Shown: one piece after another, positions 27,954-36,239 of the stretch
How positions within the stretch are numbered: position 1 is the stretch's first letter
How the letters are laid out: every line of letters starts with the position of its first letter
Source: REEB85 sp018971455
GTDB taxonomy: Bacteria > Pseudomonadota > Alphaproteobacteria > Acetobacterales > Acetobacteraceae
Assembly: GCA_028871195.1 (NCBI GenBank)
Contig: JAGWNT010000031.1
Location: 1 to 39,564, forward strand
DNA: 39,564 nt
Reading direction: 5' to 3'
Translations under genes and position numbers: made by a program
The notes under the pieces: model-generated
What the model saw: only the letters and a program-made list of their open reading frames with translations
Databases searched by the model: none
Told to the model about the DNA's origin: nothing

Positions 27954-28721
27954 TCAGCTGCGCCAGGAGGGGTCCCGACGGTCGAGCAGGCGCAGCATGG
28001 CGGGCCATTCGAGCAGGCCGAAGGGGCGACGGGTTCGGGGATCGTAGAGATGGGTCGCGTGGGCGACCGTCGCCGCGTCGGGCATGGTGAGCTCGGTGTT
28101 GGCCGCCATGGCGTCCACCTGCGCCTTGCAGGCCATTTCCAGCCAGTACATCGCGTTGAAGGCTTCCGCCGCGGTGGGGCCGGCGGTGAGCAGGCCGTGA
28201 TTGCGCAGCACCATGAAGCGGGCATCGCCGAGATCGGCGACGAGGCGGGCGCGCTCGTCGAGGTCGACGGCCGGGCCCTCATAATCGTGGGTGGCGATCG
28301 GCATGCAGCGCATCGCCGTCTGGGTCAGCGGCAGCAGGCCGCATTTCATGGCGGAGACCGCCATGCCGGCGCGCGTATGGGTGTGGATGACGCAGGCGAT
28401 GTCGGGCCGTGCGGCGTGCACGGCGCTGTGGATGACGTAGCCGGCATAGTTGATGCCGAGATCGGCATGCGGGTTGAGCAGGGTGTTGCCGGCGAGGTCG
28501 ATGGTGATGAGGGAGGAGGCGGTGATCTCCTCGTACATCCAGCCGAACGGATTGATGAGGATGCGCTCGCCCTCGCCGGGGACGGCGACGGTGGCATGAT
28601 TGTAGACGAGGTCGCTCATGCCGAAATGGGCGAGCAGGCGGTAGATGGCGGCACAGTCGAGCCGGGCCTGCCATTCCGCCTCGCTGACGCTGGCGCGGAC
28701 GCTCTGAGCCATGTCGGGCAT
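27954..28721 (-). CDS. Class II aldolase/adducin family protein
   Basis: A 255-residue member of the zinc-dependent class II aldolase/adducin family (PF00596), related to fuculose-1-phosphate aldolase. Zinc ligands: His113 and His115 of 'HTHTRAG' and the later His in 'LRNHGLL' near residue 173. Proteins of this length in catabolic clusters act as aldolases or decarboxylases on hydroxy- or keto-acids; the substrate is not predictable. It is the last gene of the minus-strand run, 18 bases after the amidase, and ends 15 bases from the convergent hydrolase gene. Confidence 0.85.
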   Translation of the reverse strand: MPDMAQSVRASVSEAEWQARLDCAAIYRLLAHFGMSDLVYNHATVAVPGEGERILINPFGWMYEEITASSLITIDLAGNTLLNPHADLGINYAGYVIHSAVHAARPDIACVIHTHTRAGMAVSAMKCGLLPLTQTAMRCMPIATHDYEGPAVDLDERARLVADLGDARFMVLRNHGLLTAGPTAAEAFNAMYWLEMACKAQVDAMAANTELTMPDAATVAHATHLYDPRTRRPFGLLEWPAMLRLLDRRDPSWRS

Positions 28722-28739
28722 GTCGGGTTCCTCCGTTTT

Positions 28740-30170
28740 TTATGCGGCGATGGCCGGCCAGCGGGAGAGCAGGCCGGATGCCGCCTCGAAAAGGGCGGCG
28801 AGGCGCAGCAGGGCGGGTTCGGCGCGGAAGCGGCCGGCCACCTGGAGGCCGATCGGCATGCCGTCGCTGCCGAAGCCGCAGGGCAGGCTGATCGCGGGGT
28901 GGCCGGTCATGTTGAACACCATCGTCCACGGGAACCAGTTCGACCGCAGATCGGCGAATTCCGTGCCGTCGATCTCGATGGGAGCGAAGAGGTCCTGCTC
29001 GATCGGCAACGCAGTGCGCGAGAGGGTCGGGGTGACCAGGAAATCATGCGTGCGCAGCAGCGACTGGAGGTGGCGGAACAGCGCGGTGCGGCCGAACAGG
29101 GCGACCTGGTAGTCCTCGCCGCTGACCTGCGCGGCGAGGGCGAGCTGGCGCAGCAGGGAGGGGCTCATGCGCGCGGCGTCACGTGCCGCCATGGGGCCGA
29201 AGCGGGCGCGCCAGCTGGTGTGGTTGATGGCGCGCCAGAGGGGCTCGATGTCGAAGCCGTCGCCGGAGATTTCCGAGAGGTCGGCGCCGAGATCGGCGAG
29301 GCGGTGCAATGACCGGTCGAACGCGGCGGCGACGTCGGCCGAGATCCTGCGACTGGGCGGCGTTGCGCAGAACAGGATGCGGGTGCCGCGCAGATCGCCT
29401 TCGGCGCGGGCGGCGGCCAGGTAGTCCGGCACGCTGAAGCCGATCGTCCAAGGGTCGCTGTCATGGGGGCCGGCCATGACCTGGAGCATGAGCGCCGTGT
29501 CGGCGACGGTGCGGGTCATCGGCGTGACGTAGGTGTAGTTTGCGAAGGCGTCCTGGACTTGGCTGTGCGGGATGACCCCGTTGCCCTGCTTGAGGCCGAC
29601 GACGCCGTTGCACGCGGCGGGGATGCGCGTCGAGCCGCCGCCATCGGTGGCGACGGCGAGCGGGGCGATGCCGCAGGCGACCGCCACGGCGGCGCCGCCG
29701 CTCGATCCGCCGCTGGTGCGTTCGGCGCTCCAGGCGTTTCGGGTGCGCCCGAAGAGCGGGGCGTCGGTGAGGGATTTGGCGCCGTATTCGGGCGTTGTGG
29801 TCTTGCCGATCAGGATGGCGCCGGCGTCGCGCAGGCGCGCCATCGCCACGGCATCCTCGGTCGGCACGTTGTCGGCGGCGAGCAGGGAGCCGAAGGTGGT
29901 GCGCACGCCGGCGGTGTTGACCAGATCCTTGACGGTGAGCGGCACGCCGGCGAGGAGGCCCGCCGGCTCGCCGTGGGCCAGCGCGCGTTCGACGCGGGCG
30001 GCCTGTTGCAGGGCGTGCTCCCGGCAGATGGTGATGAAGCAGTTCAGCTCGGGTTGCAGGCGCTCGGCGCGCGCCAGCGCGGCCTCGGCCGCCTCGGTCG
30101 GCGAGATGTCGCGCGCGGCGATGGCGGCACGCAGGTCGGTGGCGGAGAGATGGCAGAGCGCCTCGTTCAT
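28740..30170 (-). CDS. Amidase (amidase signature family)
   Basis: A 476-residue amidase signature enzyme. The Lys-cisSer-Ser triad is complete: Lys81 in 'LTVKDLVN', Ser156 in 'SGGSSGG' and nucleophile Ser180 in 'DGGGSTRIP'. It hydrolyses an amide bond, perhaps of a small aryl or alkyl amide. A GatA role is unlikely because no gatB or gatC is adjacent. The start overlaps the stop of the dehydratase-like gene by four bases (ATGA), so the two are coupled. 'NYTYVTPMTRTVADTA' is the usual mid-protein segment. Confidence 0.9.
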   Translation of the reverse strand: MNEALCHLSATDLRAAIAARDISPTEAAEAALARAERLQPELNCFITICREHALQQAARVERALAHGEPAGLLAGVPLTVKDLVNTAGVRTTFGSLLAADNVPTEDAVAMARLRDAGAILIGKTTTPEYGAKSLTDAPLFGRTRNAWSAERTSGGSSGGAAVAVACGIAPLAVATDGGGSTRIPAACNGVVGLKQGNGVIPHSQVQDAFANYTYVTPMTRTVADTALMLQVMAGPHDSDPWTIGFSVPDYLAAARAEGDLRGTRILFCATPPSRRISADVAAAFDRSLHRLADLGADLSEISGDGFDIEPLWRAINHTSWRARFGPMAARDAARMSPSLLRQLALAAQVSGEDYQVALFGRTALFRHLQSLLRTHDFLVTPTLSRTALPIEQDLFAPIEIDGTEFADLRSNWFPWTMVFNMTGHPAISLPCGFGSDGMPIGLQVAGRFRAEPALLRLAALFEAASGLLSRWPAIAA

Positions 30171-31141
30171 GTGGCGAGCGCGCGGTTGAAAATGGCGGGG
30201 TCCACGTTGCCGCCGCTGAGCACGCAGCCGGCGACCTGGCCGCGCAGGTCGAGGCGGCCGGCGAGGAGGGCGGCGAGGCAGACGGCACCGCCCGGTTCGA
30301 CGACCAGCTTGAGGTGGTGGAAGGCAAAGGCGATGGCCGCCAGCACCTCCGCGTCGGTCACCACCAGGGCGCCGGCGAGGCGCGGCTGGTTGAGGGCAAA
30401 TGTAAGCCTGCCGGGAGATCTGGAGAGCAGGGCGTCACACAGCAGCGAGCCCTTGCCATCGTTGGATTGGCGGGTGCCGGTCGCCAGCGAGCGGGCGGTG
30501 TCGTCCCAGCCCTCGGGCTCGACGGCGTACAGGCGGGTGGCGGGCGAGGTGGCCTCGGCAGCGAGGGCGCAGCCGGCGATCATGCCGCCGCCGCCGGTGC
30601 AGACCAGCAGGGCGTCCATGGTCAGGCCCGCCTGCGCCGCGTCCTCGATCAGTTCGAGGGCCAGCGTGCCCTGGCCGGCGATCACGTCGGCATGATCGAA
30701 TGGCGGGATGAGGGTCGCGCCGGTGGCCGCGACATGGGCGGCGGCCAGCGCGTCGCGGTCGTCGGAGGCGCGGTCGAAGGGGATGATGGTGGCGCCCCAG
30801 CTGCGCGTGCTCTCGACCTTAATGCGCGGGGCGTCGGCCGGCATGAACACGGTGGCCCGGGTGCCGAGGCTGGCCGCGGCGCAGGCGGTTGCCTGGCCGT
30901 GATTGCCGGAGGAGTGGGTGACCACGCCCGCCGCGCGGGCGGCTTCGGGCAGGCAGCGCATGGCGTTGGTGGCCCCGCGCAGCTTGAAGCTGCCGGTGCG
31001 TTGCAGGGTTTCCGGCTTGAGCAGGACGGTGCCGCCGGTGCGGGCGTCGAGCAGCGGATGGCGCAGCATGGGCGTGTGGACGATGTGCGGCGTGATGCGG
31101 GCGCGCGCTTGCAGGACGTCTTCGGGGGTGGGGAGGCGCAT
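30167..31141 (-). CDS. PLP-dependent threonine/serine dehydratase-like enzyme
   Basis: A 324-residue fold-type II PLP enzyme without the C-terminal ACT/regulatory domain of biosynthetic IlvA, so of the catabolic TdcB/serine-racemase size. The Schiff-base Lys is Lys53 in 'TGSFKLRGA'; 'SSGNHGQA' binds the substrate carboxylate and 'CTGGGGMIAG' the phosphate. It would deaminate threonine or serine, or a hydroxylated relative. The start at 31141 has GAGGAA five bases upstream; the long upstream open frame is out of register with the GT39 gene and is rejected. It lies 8 bases after the GT39 stop. Confidence 0.9.
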   Translation of the reverse strand: MRLPTPEDVLQARARITPHIVHTPMLRHPLLDARTGGTVLLKPETLQRTGSFKLRGATNAMRCLPEAARAAGVVTHSSGNHGQATACAAASLGTRATVFMPADAPRIKVESTRSWGATIIPFDRASDDRDALAAAHVAATGATLIPPFDHADVIAGQGTLALELIEDAAQAGLTMDALLVCTGGGGMIAGCALAAEATSPATRLYAVEPEGWDDTARSLATGTRQSNDGKGSLLCDALLSRSPGRLTFALNQPRLAGALVVTDAEVLAAIAFAFHHLKLVVEPGGAVCLAALLAGRLDLRGQVAGCVLSGGNVDPAIFNRALAT

Positions 31142-31149
31142 GCGGTTCC

Positions 31150-32583
31150 TCAGCCGGGATGGGGCATCCGGACGAGCGGCGTGGTGCCCGGACGCTCGAC
31201 GACACGATAGAGGCGGAAAGTCTCGGCGGCCATCCCGTCGCGCGCGCGGATTATCTCGCCGAGCGGGGTGATCGAGGACCAGTCCGCGCGGTCCGGCGCG
31301 TCGGCGCGGCGGGCGCTGCGCACCAGCAGGCCGGTCTGGCCGGCGCGGGCGGTCCGGACGTCGGGCAGGCGGAACAGCGCCCAGCGCGGGTCGAGCCCGA
31401 GGATGTCGCGCTTCGGCAGCAGCCGGGCGAGCAGGGCGGCGTGGGAGTAGTTGTCCGACACGATGAAGCTGGCCTGTTGGGCGGTGGCGGCGGAGTCGAT
31501 TGCGGTGGCGAGATGGCGCCAGCCCCCGAGGCGCAGCAGCGTGGGGTCGAGGCGCATGGGAAGGGCCAGGGGCGCGGCCGCGGCTTGTATCCAGACCAGC
31601 GCGGTGAGGCCGAGGCCGAGGGCCGCGGCGGGGCGGATGATCCGGCGCCATGCTCCGGCGAGGCTGGCGGCCGCCAGGCTTGCCGCGGGATAGAGGATCG
31701 AGGGCCAGTTGGCCTGCACCCGGTCGCCGAGGGCGTGTTCGGCGAAGACCAGGGCGGGTGGAATGGTCAGGGCCGCGAGCAGGGTGAAGGCGGGGTCGCG
31801 CGCGACGGCGCGGCGGATTGCGAGCACCATGCCGGCGCCGCAGAGCAGGGCGATCAGCGGCGTGGCGAGGCCGATCTGACCGAGCAGGAGTTCGACCTCG
31901 AACTGCAGGGCGCGGGCGGGCGACCAGTCGCCGAGCCTGCCGCCCTGCTTGAGCAGGCTGACCCAGCCATGGGCGGCGTTCCAGGCAAGATTGGGCAGCA
32001 GTGCCGCCATCGCGAGCGCCAGGCCGAGCCAGGGGGCGGGGCGGCGCAGCCAGGGCCGCAGTGACGGGACGGCGAGGAGCCAGAGCAGGATGCCGGGCGG
32101 CAGCAGGAAGGCGGTGTATTTGCTGGCCATGGCAAGGCCCGTCGCAAGTCCTGCGACGAGCCACCAGAGCGGGCGGCCGGTGGCGTGGATTCGTGCGAGG
32201 GCCCAGAGGGCGGCCGTCCAGAAGAAGAGGAGAGGGGTGTCGGGCGTCATCGTCACCGCGCCGATGCCGAAGAGCAGGGTGGCATTGAGCAGCAGGGCGG
32301 CCAGCAGGCCGGTGTCTCGGTCGCGCAGGTCGGTGCCGGCCTGGATGAGCATCAGGGTGCCGAGTGCGGCCGAGACCGCGCCGAGCAAGCGAATGCCCAG
32401 GGGCGTGTCGCCGACCAGCCAGGTGCCGGCGCGGATCCACAGGGCGACCATCGGCGGGTGGTCGAAATAGCCCGGGGCGAGGGCCTTCGACCACACCCAG
32501 TAATACGCCTCGTCCGGGGCCAGGGGGGTTGCCGCCGCGACCGCGAGGCGCAGGGCGGTCAGCGCGGCGAGGAGCCAGATCAG
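31150..32583 (-). CDS. Glycosyltransferase family 39 (ArnT/PMT-like), probable CTG start
   Basis: A polytopic lipid-linked-sugar glycosyltransferase of the inner membrane, with about ten to twelve hydrophobic segments. The first standard start, GTG at 32496, would remove the first helix and the catalytic motif 'PDEAYYW', which is encoded just upstream in the same frame. No ATG, GTG or TTG lies in frame before it. The likely start is CTG at 32583, whose bases form CTGA with the stop of the Lrp gene, a coupling like ATGA; this gives 477 residues. 'KALAPGYFDHPP' is the second loop motif. The acceptor is unknown. Confidence 0.8.
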   Translation of the reverse strand: MIWLLAALTALRLAVAAATPLAPDEAYYWVWSKALAPGYFDHPPMVALWIRAGTWLVGDTPLGIRLLGAVSAALGTLMLIQAGTDLRDRDTGLLAALLLNATLLFGIGAVTMTPDTPLLFFWTAALWALARIHATGRPLWWLVAGLATGLAMASKYTAFLLPPGILLWLLAVPSLRPWLRRPAPWLGLALAMAALLPNLAWNAAHGWVSLLKQGGRLGDWSPARALQFEVELLLGQIGLATPLIALLCGAGMVLAIRRAVARDPAFTLLAALTIPPALVFAEHALGDRVQANWPSILYPAASLAAASLAGAWRRIIRPAAALGLGLTALVWIQAAAAPLALPMRLDPTLLRLGGWRHLATAIDSAATAQQASFIVSDNYSHAALLARLLPKRDILGLDPRWALFRLPDVRTARAGQTGLLVRSARRADAPDRADWSSITPLGEIIRARDGMAAETFRLYRVVERPGTTPLVRMPHPG

Positions 32584-33074
32584 AGCGGGACGCCGGCCAG
32601 GCTGCGGCTGGTGCGGATGGTTTGCAGGGTCTGCACGCGGGCGACGCTGGGCGCGCCGGTGAGTTTCTGGGTCAGCACGTTTTCGTGGGCGGTGTCTCTG
32701 GCGACGAGGCGGAGCAGGAAATCACCGCCGCCGCGGATCATGTGACATTCGCGGACTTCGGGCCATTCCGCGACCAGGCGCTCGAAGGCGGACAGCACGC
32801 TCTCCCGCTGGCTGTCGAGGCCGACGATGGCGAAAAAGGTGATCTCCCAGCCGAGGCGCTGGGGGTCGGTGTCGGCGTGGTAGCCGCGGATCAGCCCGGC
32901 TTCCTCGAGGCGGCGGACGCGGCGCAGGCAGGGGGGAGCGGAGATGCCGGCGCGGCTGGCGAGTTCGACATTGGTCATGCGGCCATCGTCCTGCAACTCG
33001 GCGAGGATGCGGCGATCGATCGCGTCGAGCAGGGGCGGCGCGTCGGGGATTTGCGGGTCGGCGCTGGGTTTCAT
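32580..33074 (-). CDS. Lrp/AsnC family transcriptional regulator
   Basis: A 164-residue regulator with an N-terminal winged HTH (about 17-75: 'LDAIDRRILAELQDDGRM', 'VELASRAGISAPPCLRRVRRLEEAG') and a C-terminal RAM/ligand-binding domain ('ECHMIRGGGDFLLRLVARD'). Members usually sense amino acids. It is first in the run with GT39, dehydratase-like, amidase and aldolase genes, so control of the PLP dehydratase by its amino-acid substrate is plausible but inferred. It is divergent from trxB with a 186-base gap. Confidence 0.92.
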   Translation of the reverse strand: MKPSADPQIPDAPPLLDAIDRRILAELQDDGRMTNVELASRAGISAPPCLRRVRRLEEAGLIRGYHADTDPQRLGWEITFFAIVGLDSQRESVLSAFERLVAEWPEVRECHMIRGGGDFLLRLVARDTAHENVLTQKLTGAPSVARVQTLQTIRTSRSLAGVPL

Positions 33075-33260
33075 GCGGGGGAGGGACGTCCTGGCGTGAC
33101 GGAGGGGTGAGTTGGAGGCAGCGCCATTGCGGGCGCGCCCGGCCTGAGCGAAATATTATTCCACATCCGCGGGTTCGCAAGGCCTGGCGCGCCTGTTCGC
33201 TTGTCGTCGGACGCAACGTGCCGATATGCTTGTTAGACATGAACGCTGAAAGCCGTATGC

Positions 33261-34229
33261 ATGCCTGACACGGTCCACACCAAGCTGCTGATCATCGGGG
33301 CGGGGCCGGCCGGCTACACCGCGGCGATCTATGCGGCGCGGGCGGCGCTGTCGCCGGTGCAGGTGGCCGGGTTGCAGCCCGGCGGGCAGCTGATGATCAC
33401 CACCGATGTGGAGAATTATCCGGGGTTTGCCGAGACCGTTCAGGGGCCCTGGCTGATGGAGCAGATGGCGGCGCAGGCGGCCCATGTCGGCACGCGGATC
33501 GTGCAGGACATCATCACCAGCGTCGATTTTTCGGCACGGCCGTTCCGCTGCGTGGCCGATGGGGGCGATGTGTACGTCGCCGAGTCGGTTATCGTGGCGA
33601 CCGGGGCGCAGGCGCGCTGGCTGGGGCTGGAGTCGGAGAAGCGTCTGCAGGGTGCGGGGGTCTCGGCCTGTGCGACCTGCGACGGTTTCTTCTTTCGCGG
33701 CAAGCGCGTGGCAGTGGTGGGCGGGGGCAATACCGCCGTCGAGGAGGCGCTCTACCTGACGCATCATGCCAGCGAGGTGACGCTGATCCATCGCCGCGAC
33801 AGCCTGCGGGCGGAGAAGATCCTGCAGCAGCGGCTGTTCGCCAATCCGAAGATCCGCGTGGTGTGGAACAGCGAGGTGGCCGAGATCACCGCCGCCGGCA
33901 CCCCGCCGATGGTGGACGGGGTGGTGGTGCGGGACGTTGCCGGCGGGGCGGAGAGCCGCATCGGAGTCGATGGGGTGTTCATTGCCATCGGCCATTCGCC
34001 GACCACGGAATTATTCCGCGGACAGATGGCGCTGGACGCGGAGGGGTATATCGTGACCGCGCCGGGTACGACTCGCACGAGCGTCGCGGGAGTTTTCGCC
34101 GCCGGCGACGTGCAGGACAAGGTTTGGCGCCAGGCGGTGACGGCGGCGGGCACCGGGTGCATGGCCGCACTCGAGGCGGAGAAATTCCTGGCCGGGTTGC
34201 AGGATGGGCAGCGCCTGGCGGCTGAGTGA
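33261..34229 (+). CDS. trxB: Thioredoxin-disulfide reductase
   Basis: Low-Mr FAD/NADPH flavoprotein that reduces thioredoxin. The 322-residue protein has the FAD-binding 'GAGPAG' (13-18), redox-active CATC (Cys137, Cys140), the NADPH-binding 'VVGGGNTAVEEA' and 'HRRDSLRA', and the C-terminal FAD motif 'GVFAAGDVQDK'. All expected features are intact. Divergent from the Lrp gene; the LysR gene follows 51 bases downstream on the same strand. Confidence 0.96.
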   Translation: MPDTVHTKLLIIGAGPAGYTAAIYAARAALSPVQVAGLQPGGQLMITTDVENYPGFAETVQGPWLMEQMAAQAAHVGTRIVQDIITSVDFSARPFRCVADGGDVYVAESVIVATGAQARWLGLESEKRLQGAGVSACATCDGFFFRGKRVAVVGGGNTAVEEALYLTHHASEVTLIHRRDSLRAEKILQQRLFANPKIRVVWNSEVAEITAAGTPPMVDGVVVRDVAGGAESRIGVDGVFIAIGHSPTTELFRGQMALDAEGYIVTAPGTTRTSVAGVFAAGDVQDKVWRQAVTAAGTGCMAALEAEKFLAGLQDGQRLAAE

Positions 34230-34280
34230 CTGAACAAAGCCGTCCGGGCTTGGACCCGGGCGGGCAGGGGTGGTGCCACG

Positions 34281-35165
34281 ATGGACTGGGACAAGCTGCG
34301 CGTTTTTCACGCGGTGGCCGAGGCTGGCAGCTTCACGCATGCCGGCGACACGCTGAACCTCAGCCAATCGGCGGTGAGCCGGCAGATCTCGGCGCTGGAG
34401 GAGGCGCTGCAGGTGCCGCTGTTCCATCGCCATGCGCGCGGACTGATCCTGACCGAGCAGGGAGAGAGCCTGAACCGCACGGTGCGCGAGGTGTTCTCCA
34501 AGCTGGCGATGACCGAGGCGCTGCTGACCGAGAGCAAGGAGAAGCCTGCCGGACGGTTGAAGGTGACGACCACGGTGGGGTTCGGGTCGTCCTGGCTGGC
34601 GCCGCGGCTGAACGAGTTTCTCGCCGAATACCCCGACGTGTCGATGCAATTGCTGTTGGACGATACCGACCTCGACCTGGCGATGCGGGAGGCCGATGTC
34701 GCGATTCGCATGCATCCGCCGAAGCAGCCGGACCTGGTGCAGCGGCATCTGATGTCCATGGAGTGGCAGGTGGTGGCCTCGCCGGAATATCTGCGGGTGC
34801 ATGGCACACCCGCGCGGGTGGAGGATCTCGACCAGCACAACATCATTCTGTTCGGCAGCTACCGTCCGCCGGTGCATGACGTGAACTGGCTGGCCGAGGC
34901 GGGGCGGCGGCCGGGCAATCCGCGACGGGGGCTGCTGGAGGTCAACAGCCTGCGCGGAATGCTGTTCGCGGCGAAGGCTGGTGTCGGCATCGCCGCAGTT
35001 CCAGACTACATGCATGCCGAGGCGGAGGGGCTGGTGCCTATTCTGGCAGATGCCAAGGCGCCGAAGGTGGATGTGTATTTCGTCTATCCGGAAGAGCTGC
35101 GCAATTCGAAGCGCGTGGCGGTGTTCCGCGACTTCCTGCTGGGCAAGCTGGCGCAGCGGAGCTGA
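34281..35165 (+). CDS. LysR family transcriptional regulator
   Basis: A 294-residue LysR protein: winged HTH at about 2-60 ('LRVFHAVAEAGSFTHAGDTL', 'SQSAVSRQISALEEAL', 'LFHRHARG') and a periplasmic-binding-protein-like effector domain from about residue 90. The close fit to the generic 'D-W-D-K-L-R-V-F' N-terminus is common in Rhodospirillales LysR proteins beside trxB. No divergent partner is present, so the target is not evident. A noncoding stretch with a strong terminator follows. Confidence 0.9.
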   Translation: MDWDKLRVFHAVAEAGSFTHAGDTLNLSQSAVSRQISALEEALQVPLFHRHARGLILTEQGESLNRTVREVFSKLAMTEALLTESKEKPAGRLKVTTTVGFGSSWLAPRLNEFLAEYPDVSMQLLLDDTDLDLAMREADVAIRMHPPKQPDLVQRHLMSMEWQVVASPEYLRVHGTPARVEDLDQHNIILFGSYRPPVHDVNWLAEAGRRPGNPRRGLLEVNSLRGMLFAAKAGVGIAAVPDYMHAEAEGLVPILADAKAPKVDVYFVYPEELRNSKRVAVFRDFLLGKLAQRS

Positions 35166-35274
35166 GCGGAGGCGCATGTGTTTTGTGTGACATGCGCAAT
35201 GGGCATGGCGGCGTCCGCATGACGTGGGTGGTCGTTCCTCGCAGTGCAGCATAAGGTTGGCTTCACGGATTGAG

Positions 35275-35410
35275 ACGTGATCGCTGGTTTGCGGTTCGTC
35301 AGAGTTCTCGCCCCTGTGGCGGGAAGGGGGCCTGTGGTCCCCGCGTCTCCCAGACGTGAAGCCTCCCTGTACCCTTGCCCCGTGGCGAAAGCTGCGGGGC
35401 TTTCTTTTTT
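35275..35410 (+). ncRNA. Candidate small RNA, possibly 6S RNA
   Basis: The 291-base gap between the LysR gene and the convergent metallopeptidase holds no gene but ends in a strong intrinsic terminator more than 200 bases past the LysR stop. The stretch can fold: TTCGTC at 35295-35300 pairs with GACGTGAA at 35353-35360 (one bulge), enclosing a hairpin with GCCCC at 35310-35314 and GGGGGC at 35326-35331. Segments 'GCGGTTCGT' and 'GTGAAGCCTCCCTG' recall alphaproteobacterial 6S RNA, by memory only. The outer closing stem of 6S was not found, so the identity is uncertain; the 5' end is a guess. Confidence 0.42.
35377..35410 (+). terminator. Strong intrinsic terminator
   Basis: A 10-bp stem with two G-T wobbles (left arm 35377-35386, right arm 35391-35400; outer GCCCCG/CGGGGC), a GAAA tetraloop, then TTTCTTTTTT at 35401-35410. 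This is the clearest Rho-independent terminator in the window. It works on the plus strand, away from the convergent metallopeptidase gene. Confidence 0.88.
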
Positions 35411-35456
35411 GCGCGGTCGGGTTTGCGGGGCGGCTGGCGGACCGTGCGGCGAGTGT

Positions 35457-36161
35457 TCAGCCGATGCGGAGCAGTTTCGGTCCTTCGCGACGCAGCCAGA
35501 GGACGGCGGCGTCGGTGTGCGGGGTGAGGGTTTCGACCAGGGCCCAGAAGCGGGCACCGTGGTTCATGTGGCGCAGATGGGCCACTTCGTGGGCGGCGAC
35601 ATAGTCCTGGACGAAGCGGGGCGCCATGACCAGGCGCCAGCTGAAGGACAGCACCCGGTTGGCCGCACAGCTTCCCCAGCGGCTATGGGTGTCCTTCACG
35701 GTGACCCGACTGGCCCGCAGCTCGGCCTGGCCGGCTTTTTGGCCGACGAGGGTGGAGAAGCGGGTGCGGGCCTCGGCGCGCAGGAAATCGGCGACCCGGC
35801 GCGGCAGGAAGACCGGCTCGCCCCCGACCAGCAATTCGCGCCCCTCGGCTCGCACGCCGCCGCGCCCGCCGACATGGCGGATGCGATGCTCGACGCCATG
35901 CAGGGGGATGGTGACGCCGTCGGCGAAAGGGGAGTGGCCGGGCAGGGCGGCGAGGCGCTCGGCGACCCAGTCGGCGTGGTTCATGAGCAGCGCCATGCCG
36001 GCGCTTCGGCCGGCCCGCGGCGGGAGGGTGACGACGACGGCCCCCTCGCGCGGGTCGATTCGCAGGCTGACGCGGCGGGCGCGGGCGTTGCGGCGCCACT
36101 CGACGCGCGCCGGGCCGCCGGGCAGGCGAAGAATCTCCGAATCAGTCGATTCCATATTCAT
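35457..36161 (-). CDS. YgjP-type zinc metallopeptidase (SprT/M48-like)
   Basis: A 234-residue protein of the YgjP/DUF45 family. The zinc motif 'HEVAH' (His191, Glu192, His195) with a later His201 in 'MNHGARFW' and the upstream 'THSRWGSCA' block are diagnostic. The N-terminal part is beta-rich ('RRVSLRIDPREG'). The biological role of the family is not established. Two near starts exist, ATG at 36161 and 36155; neither has a clear ribosome-binding site. It is convergent with the candidate small RNA. Confidence 0.88.
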   Translation of the reverse strand: MNMESTDSEILRLPGGPARVEWRRNARARRVSLRIDPREGAVVVTLPPRAGRSAGMALLMNHADWVAERLAALPGHSPFADGVTIPLHGVEHRIRHVGGRGGVRAEGRELLVGGEPVFLPRRVADFLRAEARTRFSTLVGQKAGQAELRASRVTVKDTHSRWGSCAANRVLSFSWRLVMAPRFVQDYVAAHEVAHLRHMNHGARFWALVETLTPHTDAAVLWLRREGPKLLRIG

Positions 36162-36239
36162 ACTCTGGCCTGCTTCGTGACGGCGGGCAAATGGAACCGA
36201 CCGAGGCTTCGGGGAATCCGGCGGATCGCCGCGGCGATT

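Noticed and set aside
30167..32494. A single 775-codon minus-strand frame covering the dehydratase-like gene and the GT39 region
   Set aside because: Only its last 324 codons resemble a protein family. The upstream part is Arg/Pro-rich and out of frame with the clear GT39 protein.
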